DNA from: UBA11612 sp963976395
GTDB lineage: Bacteria; Pseudomonadota; Alphaproteobacteria; Rhodospirillales; Rhodospirillaceae
Reading direction: 5' to 3'
Length of the DNA stretch: 18,268 nucleotides
Assembly: GCA_963976395.1 (NCBI GenBank)
Contig: CAXBLG010000070.1
Span: 1 to 18,268 of the forward strand
This document shows, piece after piece, positions 1 to 6,841 of the stretch. The notes beneath the pieces are model-generated. The model was not told the DNA's origin. It made no database searches and worked only from the letters and a program-made list of their open reading frames with translations. How positions within the stretch are numbered: position 1 is the first letter of the stretch; every line of letters begins with the position of its first letter. The position numbers and the translations under genes are program-made.

Positions 1-2
1 GA

Positions 3-257
3 CGGATTGGGGGGCTTGGCCTCGACGTCTCCGAAGAAGAGTCGGATCTGTTTTTTGAGAACCTTTCGGGCACTATTATTCAAGACGACATATTCGCGCG
101 TTTGTTGACGTTTCCCAACGTCCTCATCACAGGGCACCAGGGATTTTTTACCTTCGAAGCCATGCGGGCCATCGCCGAGACGACGATCGACAATGTCACA
201 AGATTTGAACACCAAGGGCGAGTTGTTCACGAGGTCTCGGTCGAAAGGCTTGTTTGA
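3..257 (+). CDS. ldhA: D-lactate dehydrogenase, C-terminal part (5' end outside window)
   Basis: This is the last 84 codons of an NAD-dependent D-2-hydroxyacid dehydrogenase, read in the frame starting at base 3 and ending with TGA at 255-257. The fragment begins inside the NAD-binding domain at GLGLDVSEEESDLFFE, followed by the IIQDD and NVLITGHQGF stretches. These closely match what I know of the C-terminus of E. coli fermentative LdhA (DVYE..DLFFE, VIQDD, NVLFTGHQAF). The His in TGHQ is the family's conserved acid/base catalytic residue. The enzyme reduces pyruvate to D-lactate in the cytoplasm and regenerates NAD+ when respiration is limited. It is convergent with the small cytochrome c gene downstream. 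The start and upstream control are not visible. The family call is secure; a related 2-hydroxyacid dehydrogenase of other specificity is possible but less likely given the LdhA-specific tail. Confidence 0.9.
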   Translation, partial: RIGGLGLDVSEEESDLFFENLSGTIIQDDIFARLLTFPNVLITGHQGFFTFEAMRAIAETTIDNVTRFEHQGRVVHEVSVERLV

Positions 258-351
258 GACACCCATATCTCAAAAGCTCAACTCAAGACTTTCCGTCCCG
301 CTACCGGAGGGCGAGCGGAAAATGACTTGTGAAATTTACTTGTCTGCGATG

Positions 352-714
352 CTACGGATTATTTTGAAGACTAAGAATGTAGCTTACAACATCAGAAATT
401 TGGTTATTAGTTAGAATAGGATTGGGCATGCTAGGCGAATGCGCTGAATGCTTATGAGTAGTCAATAAGAAAACCCGCAAATCTTTAGAGGTTTTCTTCG
501 GGTTGGCGGCAATTGAGATAAAGTCGGGTCCATGCGGACGAAACGGGGGTTCAAACCCTTGATCGGCGGACACCACGTGACAATAAGCGCATTCTAATTG
601 AGCTAGTCTACGCCCGGCCGTAGGGTCAGATTCAGCAATACTTGGATTTGTGGCTATGAAGACCATGAAGCCAACCATTGCTGTAAGTCTAATCCGCGCG
701 ATGCGTGCATCCAT
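352..714 (-). CDS. small periplasmic c-type cytochrome (cytochrome I)
   Basis: This 120-residue protein starts with ATG at 714-712; a GGAG lies 8 nt upstream on the minus strand. Residues 1-27 form a Sec signal peptide (RIARIRLTAMVGFMVFIA, likely cleavage after SIA). The single haem motif CAYCH is at residues 42-46, and Met96 in SMPNP is the probable sixth haem ligand. The final helix (ISDVVSYILSL) matches the last helix of class I cytochromes. It should be a soluble mono-haem electron carrier in the periplasm; redox partners cannot be named. It is convergent with the ldhA end. Two FNR/FixK-type boxes lie 51-93 nt upstream of the start, consistent with induction at low oxygen. No oxidase or dehydrogenase subunit is adjacent. 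Confidence 0.85.
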   Translation of the reverse strand: MDARIARIRLTAMVGFMVFIATNPSIAESDPTAGRRLAQLECAYCHVVSADQGFEPPFRPHGPDFISIAANPKKTSKDLRVFLLTTHKHSAHSPSMPNPILTNNQISDVVSYILSLQNNP

Positions 715-764
715 GTTTACACTCCGCTTTCGTCTAAAGTGTGCGAACGGCGCACAGTGTGGTT

Positions 765-778
765 TTGATTATCGTCAA
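765..778. promoter_or_regulatory. FNR/FixK-type binding site 1
   Basis: The sequence TTGATTATCGTCAA fits TTGA-N6-TCAA, the core recognised by FNR/FixK/Anr-type CRP-family regulators, and has one mismatch to the full FNR palindrome TTGAT-N4-ATCAA. It is centred 58 nt upstream of the cytochrome c ATG at 714, which would put a class II start site near base 730. No good -10 hexamer is visible at that exact spacing. Confidence 0.6.
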
Positions 779-793
779 AATGCAACAAGGTCA

Positions 794-807
794 TTGACCA
801 ACGTCAA
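794..807. promoter_or_regulatory. FNR/FixK-type binding site 2
   Basis: TTGACCAACGTCAA is a perfect 5-bp-arm palindrome (TTGAC-N4-GTCAA) fitting TTGA-N6-TCAA. Its centre is 29 bp from site 1. If site 1 sits near -41.5 for the cytochrome promoter, this one sits near -70.5, a usual class I distance. It may instead serve the divergent pat-like gene. Confidence 0.55.
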
Positions 808-1026
808 TTCGCTAGATTTTGCGTCTCGTTCGCGCGGAGTGCCTAAGCGCCCATTTGAATTTTGGATGCCTAATTTTAAGGGAATTTATAAATGTGTGCT
901 CGGTTATTTCAGACACATAAACCCGTGAAAATGCACTTGGTTGCGTTCGAATACTTATGAATTGGTGTGATTTGGCGACGACTGCTATGTGTTCATTCCT
1001 AAGTTAGTGCGATAGCTTATGTTCCT

Positions 1027-3699
1027 ATGAGCATTCGCAATCTCAATTATTTGTTTGCCCCGCGATCGGTGGCTTTGATCGGCGCGTCTGAACGTCCGCG
1101 TAGCGTGGGCAGTGTCGTGATGCAAAATTTATGTGCCGGAGACTTTTCCGGCCCGATCTTTCCGGTCAACCCCAATTATAGGTCTGTGGCAGGCGTCGCG
1201 GCATATGCGAATGTGGATGCTCTGCCTGTGACGCCGGATCTTGCTGTCATATGCACCCCGCCTGTCACAGTGCCTGGCATCGTTCGTTCTCTGGCTGAAC
1301 GTGGAACGAAGGCTGCTGTGGTGCTAACTGCAGGGTTGTCCGCATCTCCTGAGAATGGGGAAGACACTTTGCAGCAACGGATGTTGAATGCTGCTCGTCC
1401 CCATCTTATGCGCATTCTCGGTCCAAACTGCGTTGGTTTGATTCTTCCTAAGCTTGGGCTCAATGCGAGCTTTGCACATTCTTCGGTTATACCAGGGCGC
1501 ATTGCTTTCGTTTCCCAATCCGGTGCGTTGACAACTGGAATTTTGGATTGGGCGCGTACACGAGGTATTGGCTTTTCTCATTTTATATCTCTCGGTGATA
1601 GCGCCGACGTAGATTTTGGTGATGTGCTTGATTTTCTGGCTGGAGATCCTGATACGGACGCCATACTGCTGTACATTGAAGCGGTCGCAGAGGCGCGGAA
1701 ATTTATGTCTGCTGCCCGCGCAGCAGCGCGCAATAAGCCGGTGATTGCCGTCAAAGCGGGTCGAGCACCTGAAGGTGCGCGGGCAGCGGCTTCTCATACG
1801 GGGGCTTTGGCCGCCGCTGATGATGTTACGGATGCCGCGCTACGACGCGCAGGCGTTCTGCGTGTGAATTCTATCCACGATTTATATGATGCAGTGGAAA
1901 CTTTGGCACGAGCTCGACCTCTTAGAGGAGATCGGTTGGGAATCCTAACCAATGGCGGTGGGCCTGGAGTCATGGCTGCCGATGCCCTCTCTATTGGTGG
2001 TGGAAAGCTGGCAGCGCTTTCTGACCATACCACTGCCGCGCTTAGCAAAGCTCTTCCTGCCAATTGGTCACATAACAATCCGGTTGATATTATTGGCGAT
2101 GCTCCGCCGGAGCGTTACGTGAAATCCGCTGAAATATTGATGGAGGATGCCGGCGTAGATGCCGTGTTATTCATTCATGCGCCGACAGCCATAGTCCCTA
2201 GCGTCCAAATAGCAGAGGCTTTGACCGAAACGTTTTCTCGCACAGCGCGAACAGTGCTTGCGTGCTGGCTTGGCGGTGACGGGCTCAAAGAGGCGCGCCG
2301 CAAATTTTCCGACGTAGGAATTCCTACCTACGAAACGCCGGAGAATGCTGTGGCGGCGTTCTTGCAACTCGTTAACTATCGCCGCAACCAGGAACTCCTA
2401 TTACAGACTCCGGATATCCGGACCATCAGCAATAAGCCGGGGCGGTCGGCAGTTGAATCCGATATTCGTTCAGCTCTGCATGAAGGCCGGGAAATGTTAA
2501 CCGAGCCTGAGGCCAAAGGGGTTCTCGCTGCATTTGGCATAGCTACTGTCAAAACACGTACCGCCGCTACACCGGAAGACGCCGTCCAGGAGGCGCGGCG
2601 GCTCGGCTATCCCGTAGCACTCAAAGTACTCTCGCAGGACATCTCGCATAAATCAGATGTGGGAGGAGTAGCTTTGGGCTTAGGGGGCGATGCAGAGGTC
2701 TTGGCTGCGGCGCGGGATATGAATATGCAGATTTCGAAAACTCATCCTGAAGCGCGCCTTTCAGGTTTTACTGTTCAAACCATGATCCGCCGGTCGAGTG
2801 CGTGGGAACTGCTTGTTGGCGCTTACGTGGACCCTGTTTACGGGCCGGTGATCATGTTTGGACAAGGAGGTACTGCGGTGGAGGTTATTGCAGACCGCGC
2901 AGTTGCACTGCCTCCGCTCAACTCAATATTGGCGGACGATCTCGTGAGTCGTACGCGTATTGCGAAATTGCTGGGGGGCTACCGTAATCGTCCAGCGGCG
3001 GATATGGAGGCGATCCATAAAGTCCTGCTAAGCGTGTCACAAATGTTAGCCGAAATGCCGGAGATTATTGAGTTGGATATAAACCCTCTACTCGCGGATG
3101 AGAGTGGGGTAATTGCTTTGGACGCACGCGTTCGTGTGGCGGAACCATCTATGAAGGGTACGCAGCGCTTTGCTATTCGTCCTTATCCAAGCGAGTTAGA
3201 AGAGTGGGTAGACTTCGGCGGTGAACGCGTGCTTTTGCGGCCTATTCGGCCGGAAGACGAGCCAGCCCATTCGGCATTTCTCAAAAACCTTTCGCCGGAA
3301 GATATCTATTTTCGGTTTTTTGGCCAGGTGCGAGAAATGCCACATTCACAAATGGCCCGACTGACTCAGATCGACTACGATCGTGAAATGGTGTTCGTCG
3401 CGATTGAACAGGAATCAAAAGAGAAAGAAACACTTGGCGTTGTGCGCGCTGTCACGGACCCGGACAACGAAAAGGCAGAGTTTGCCATTGTTGTACGCTC
3501 AGACCTTAAAGGGCGAGGTCTGGGAACCCGCCTTTTAGAGAAGCTTATTGAATATGTTCGTGATCGAGGGACTAAAGCCATTTTTGGGGAAGCAATGGTG
3601 ACCAACGAGCGTATGTTCGCTCTCGCTCGGGAGTTTGGTTTTAAAAGTGAAATCTCGCCCGATAAGGGGGTTGTTCGGCTTAGACTCGATCTGACCTAA
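1027..3699 (+). CDS. Pat-like protein: ADP-forming acyl-CoA synthetase domains fused to GNAT acetyltransferase
   Basis: This is an 890-residue four-domain protein. A CoA-binding Rossmann domain comes first (VALIGAS at 15-21), then succinyl-CoA-ligase-like domains with SHTGALAA at 256-263, then an ATP-grasp domain (from about 490, LTEPEAKGVL; KVLSQDISHKSDVGGV at 533-548). A C-terminal GNAT domain starts near 736, with acetyl-CoA loop KGRGLGT at 828-834. This is the architecture of the bacterial lysine acetyltransferase Pat/PatZ (YfiQ), which acetylates and inactivates acetyl-CoA synthetase and other central enzymes. His257 falls at the position of the phosphohistidine of ADP-forming acetyl-CoA synthetases, so the ligase half may be active, making ATP and acetate from acetyl-CoA. 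The start is the first ATG matching family N-termini; no strong Shine-Dalgarno is seen. It is convergent with the ATPase. Whether it is acetyltransferase, ligase or both cannot be settled here. Confidence 0.88.
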   Translation: MSIRNLNYLFAPRSVALIGASERPRSVGSVVMQNLCAGDFSGPIFPVNPNYRSVAGVAAYANVDALPVTPDLAVICTPPVTVPGIVRSLAERGTKAAVVLTAGLSASPENGEDTLQQRMLNAARPHLMRILGPNCVGLILPKLGLNASFAHSSVIPGRIAFVSQSGALTTGILDWARTRGIGFSHFISLGDSADVDFGDVLDFLAGDPDTDAILLYIEAVAEARKFMSAARAAARNKPVIAVKAGRAPEGARAAASHTGALAAADDVTDAALRRAGVLRVNSIHDLYDAVETLARARPLRGDRLGILTNGGGPGVMAADALSIGGGKLAALSDHTTAALSKALPANWSHNNPVDIIGDAPPERYVKSAEILMEDAGVDAVLFIHAPTAIVPSVQIAEALTETFSRTARTVLACWLGGDGLKEARRKFSDVGIPTYETPENAVAAFLQLVNYRRNQELLLQTPDIRTISNKPGRSAVESDIRSALHEGREMLTEPEAKGVLAAFGIATVKTRTAATPEDAVQEARRLGYPVALKVLSQDISHKSDVGGVALGLGGDAEVLAAARDMNMQISKTHPEARLSGFTVQTMIRRSSAWELLVGAYVDPVYGPVIMFGQGGTAVEVIADRAVALPPLNSILADDLVSRTRIAKLLGGYRNRPAADMEAIHKVLLSVSQMLAEMPEIIELDINPLLADESGVIALDARVRVAEPSMKGTQRFAIRPYPSELEEWVDFGGERVLLRPIRPEDEPAHSAFLKNLSPEDIYFRFFGQVREMPHSQMARLTQIDYDREMVFVAIEQESKEKETLGVVRAVTDPDNEKAEFAIVVRSDLKGRGLGTRLLEKLIEYVRDRGTKAIFGEAMVTNERMFALAREFGFKSEISPDKGVVRLRLDLT

Positions 3700-3832
3700 T
3701 TCGCGGTGAATCGTGTGCTCGGGTATGCCTTATGTGGTCGAATGAGGAGCGACGTCACTACAGTTGTGAAGGGTGAGGGGCATGATCTGCTTCTTACGCA
3801 CCCAACCAAACCCTACCGCTACGTTGTCCAGC

Positions 3833-6631
3833 CTATCGTTTCACTTCGGTTGGGCAAATTATATTGGATGGCATTTTCTTATTTTCAATGTTCCGCTGAT
3901 CGATGTGTCGCCTGACTGTTAGCCGCAGCTGTTTTTCGGTTTCGACGATTGCGAACAGCATAACGCCGACACCGATGATAATCGCGCCATCGAAGAGAGG
4001 CACGGCCTCGGTAGTGAATACCCCTTGAAGCGGCTGAAAGTAGGTTATGGAGAGCTGTGCAATTGTTACAATGACCACTGTCAGCCACACAACTTTTGTG
4101 CCGCGTACCGCTTTCCATGTAAGTGATGTGCCATAGATGTTGCGGATGAAGAAGAGGTGGAATATCTCCATCACAACCAAGGTATTCAGAGCGATGGTGC
4201 GCGCTAAGTCAACTGAATAGCCCCGATCAACGGCATATGCATAGGTGCCGAAAACTCCGCCTAGGAACAGGACTGATACCAATGCGATGTGCCAGAGCAG
4301 TTCACCGTTAAGCAGCGGCTCATTTCTCAGCCGTGGCGGACGGCGCATGGTATTATCTTCAGTGGGCTCGAAAGCGAGCGCAATACCCAGTGTTGTGGCA
4401 GTAATGAGGTTGAGCCACAGAATTTGAATTGGCGTAACCGGAAGAGTCATGTTGAATAGAAGGGCAACGATGATTGTTGCCGCTTCGCCAGCGTTAGTCG
4501 GTAGAGTCCAGCTGATAACTTTCTTGATGTTATCATAGACTGTGCGCCCCTCACGTACGGCCGCCGCAATAGACGCAAAGTTATCATCCGTTAACACGAA
4601 TTCCGCAGCCTCCTTGGCGGCTTCGCTACCTTTTAGACCCATTGCGATTCCTACATCGGCTCGCTTTAGCGCGGGGGCATCGTTGACCCCGTCTCCGGTC
4701 ATGGCAACGGTCATGCCATGGGATTGAAGCGCCATAACGAGCCGTAATTTGTGCTCGGGACTCGTACGGGCGAATATATCGGTATCCATTACGGCGTTCT
4801 TGAGAGCGGCGTCGTCCATGCCGTCGAGGTCTAGACCTGTCAATATCTTGTTGGGATTCTCTAGGCCAATCTCACGACCTATGGCGACGGCTGTGCCTGC
4901 GTGATCCCCGGTGATCATTTTTACTCGGATGCCGGCCGTACGACATTCAGCCACCGCAGCTATTGCTTCTAACCGCGGCGGATCAATTAGGCCGACCAAA
5001 CCCAGCATAGTTAGTGTGCCGGATACGTCGCTAAACTCTAACACCGTATGTTCGGGTTCAATTGTCCGTACAGCTAGTGCTAGAACGCGCTGGCCGAAAG
5101 CGGCAATGCGATTGGATTCTTCATGCCAATAGGTGTCGTCCAGCGGCTCAATATCCCCGGACGCGGTGCGTTGCTCCCTGCAAATGTCAAGAATTTGCTC
5201 TGGTGCGCCCTTTACGAATACGAATGCATGATTTTCGTGGTCATGGTGCAGCGTCGCCATGAAACGATGCCGCGCATCGAACGGAATAGTGTCGGTGCGC
5301 GGCCATCTCACGCGCTCTGTATGAGCATCCAGCCCTAATTTGCCAGAAAATGCGAGGAGTGCTCCCTCCATGGGGTCACCCTCTGTCGTCCAAATGCCGC
5401 GCTCTTCATGAAGGGATGCGTCGTTGCACAAAGTCGCAGCACGGGAAAGTTCTGTTAAAACAGGAGACAAGCATCCGTTGGCATCTCTTCCGTCGAGTTC
5501 GATCCGACCTATGGGTTCATAGCCGCGCCCGCTGAACGTACAATGGTGTGCAGTTGTTACCGCTGAGGCGACCATCATCTCATTGCGAGTGAGGGTTCCA
5601 GTCTTGTCGGTGCAGATAACGGAAACCGAGCCCAAAGTCTCGATGGCAGGCAAGCGGCGAACGATGGCATGACGACGCGCCATGGACTGTACGCCGATGG
5701 CTAGAGTTATAGTTAATACGGCAGGCAAGCCTTCAGGTATGGCGGCAACCGACAGTCCGACCACTGCCATAAATAACTGAGTAAAGTCGCTATGCTCGAC
5801 GAAATAACCGAACATGAGAAGCAGCGCTGCGATCAGTATTATAAGAATCGTCAACCATTTGGAGAACGCGCTCATCTGCATGACCAATGGTGTTGTTAGC
5901 ATTTCTACTTTCGAGAGCAATCCGCTGATGCGCCCGATTTCAGTGGTAGAACCTGTGGCCACTACCATGCCTTTTCCTTGCCCGCTTGTGACAAGGGTTC
6001 CGCTGAATGCGAGGCATGTGCGGTCCCCAAGTGCGGCATCAGCGGAGACCGCCGCCGTTTGCTTTTCTACCGGTACAGATTCACCGGTAAGAACTGCTTC
6101 CTGAATTGATAGGCTTGAGGCTTGAACAAGGCGTAAGTCGGCGGGTACCTTATCGCCAGATTCCAGTAACACGATATCGCCTGGAACCAGAATCGCGCAG
6201 TCGACCGACCGGCGTTCACCATCGCGAATAACCGAAGCGCGAGGCGCGAGCATCTTGCGAATGGCCTCCATTGCATTTTCCGCCTTACCTTCCTGAATAA
6301 ATCCGATGACGGCATTGGCGATTACCACAGCCACGATGACTAAGGTGTCAATCATATGGTCTAGCGCGAAGGTGATGGCTGCCGCACCGAGTAATACGTA
6401 GATCAAGATGTTATGGAACTGCAGAAGGAAGCGCATCAGTACACTGCGGCGCACTGGGTCGGGAAGGTTGTTCGGTCCGTACGTTTTAAGTCTGTCTTGT
6501 GCTTCGGTTTGGCTAAGTCCGTCGAACGACGAATTTAGCTCTGACATGGAGATTTCTTTGGAAATGTAGTGCCAGCTAATTTTATGAAGTTCTTTTTTTT
6601 CTCCTCTTACTTCAGCTTTGCTCACAAGCAT
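3833..6631 (-). CDS. CtpF-like P-type (type II) cation-transporting ATPase
   Basis: This 932-residue inner-membrane P2-type ATPase uses ATP to export a cation, probably Ca2+ or another small cation. Landmarks in order are the actuator motif TGES (182-185), PEGLP in M4 (299-303), the phosphorylation site DKTGTLT (Asp342), the nucleotide site KGAPE (474-478), the hinge TGDGVND (645-651), M5 PTNAGEAA (Asn713, Glu716), M6 NLITAT (Asn741, Thr744, Ala745) and four C-terminal membrane segments. The SERCA Ca2+-ligand Asp of M6 is Ala745 here. From memory, mycobacterial CtpF has the same change, in a very similar ILW.N..TA...G..LAFEP stretch. An ATG at 6547 exists, but residues 20-28 (WHYISKEIS) match the conserved WH.LS.EE start of the family, so the longer start at 6631 is preferred. 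The ion is uncertain. Confidence 0.88.
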   Translation of the reverse strand: MLVSKAEVRGEKKELHKISWHYISKEISMSELNSSFDGLSQTEAQDRLKTYGPNNLPDPVRRSVLMRFLLQFHNILIYVLLGAAAITFALDHMIDTLVIVAVVIANAVIGFIQEGKAENAMEAIRKMLAPRASVIRDGERRSVDCAILVPGDIVLLESGDKVPADLRLVQASSLSIQEAVLTGESVPVEKQTAAVSADAALGDRTCLAFSGTLVTSGQGKGMVVATGSTTEIGRISGLLSKVEMLTTPLVMQMSAFSKWLTILIILIAALLLMFGYFVEHSDFTQLFMAVVGLSVAAIPEGLPAVLTITLAIGVQSMARRHAIVRRLPAIETLGSVSVICTDKTGTLTRNEMMVASAVTTAHHCTFSGRGYEPIGRIELDGRDANGCLSPVLTELSRAATLCNDASLHEERGIWTTEGDPMEGALLAFSGKLGLDAHTERVRWPRTDTIPFDARHRFMATLHHDHENHAFVFVKGAPEQILDICREQRTASGDIEPLDDTYWHEESNRIAAFGQRVLALAVRTIEPEHTVLEFSDVSGTLTMLGLVGLIDPPRLEAIAAVAECRTAGIRVKMITGDHAGTAVAIGREIGLENPNKILTGLDLDGMDDAALKNAVMDTDIFARTSPEHKLRLVMALQSHGMTVAMTGDGVNDAPALKRADVGIAMGLKGSEAAKEAAEFVLTDDNFASIAAAVREGRTVYDNIKKVISWTLPTNAGEAATIIVALLFNMTLPVTPIQILWLNLITATTLGIALAFEPTEDNTMRRPPRLRNEPLLNGELLWHIALVSVLFLGGVFGTYAYAVDRGYSVDLARTIALNTLVVMEIFHLFFIRNIYGTSLTWKAVRGTKVVWLTVVIVTIAQLSITYFQPLQGVFTTEAVPLFDGAIIIGVGVMLFAIVETEKQLRLTVRRHIDQRNIENKKMPSNIICPTEVKR

Positions 6632-6841
6632 ATTCGTTGACCTTGTCTATAACCGTTTACAAACGTTACGTTTATTTAAGTTCTATAATTTCTGCTTTGT
6701 CTCTTCGCTGTCGATCTGACCTTTGATTGTGTATGAATGGAGCGCTGCTTTCTTCCAATTCAAACCTCTTGCTGTTGAAAAAATCAGTATCGTCTTTAGA
6801 AAAGCGCCTCGAGAAATGTCTCGGTTCGTAAATTAAAAGTT
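6632..6841. other. intergenic region upstream of the ATPase gene, downstream of ppsA
   Basis: This 210-nt AT-rich gap presumably holds the ATPase promoter on the minus strand. Two TATAGA hexamers read on the minus strand (plus-strand 6646-6651 and 6682-6687) could be -10 boxes, but neither has a good -35. A small palindrome, CGTTTACAAACG, lies at 6654-6665, just upstream of the start. A weak 5-bp hairpin (6810-6823) lies just past the ppsA stop and has no convincing U tract. No FNR-type box was found here. Confidence 0.4.

Larger units (their letters stand above)
715..1026. other. intergenic region between divergent cytochrome c and pat-like genes
   Basis: This 312-nt gap separates two divergent genes. 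It contains two TTGA-N6-TCAA palindromes, listed separately, and no credible coding sequence. A six-frame open stretch at 650-928 overlaps the cytochrome signal-peptide codons on the other strand and lacks any family resemblance. No clear Shine-Dalgarno sequence precedes the ATG at 1027. I could not place a convincing -10 box at 41.5 nt from either palindrome, so which of the two genes they control is open. Confidence 0.6.

Noticed and set aside
291..320. Possible ldhA terminator (TTCCG / CGGAA arms)
   Set aside because: Only 5 bp pair cleanly, the interior does not, and no U tract follows.
193..414. 73-codon open stretch overlapping the ldhA end
   Set aside because: It lies out of frame over real ldhA codons and continues into the convergent cytochrome gene; it has no recognisable protein features.
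650..928. 92-codon plus-strand open stretch over the FNR-type boxes
   Set aside because: It starts inside the cytochrome signal-peptide codons on the other strand, has no family resemblance, and would cover the regulatory boxes.
3706..3915. 69-codon open stretch after the pat-like gene
   Set aside because: It has no clear ribosome site, overlaps the ATPase 3' end on the other strand, and has no recognisable motif.
3833..6547. Shorter start for the ATPase at the ATG at 6547
   Set aside because: It would remove the WHYIS stretch that matches the conserved N-terminal WH.LS motif of the family, so the longer start was preferred.
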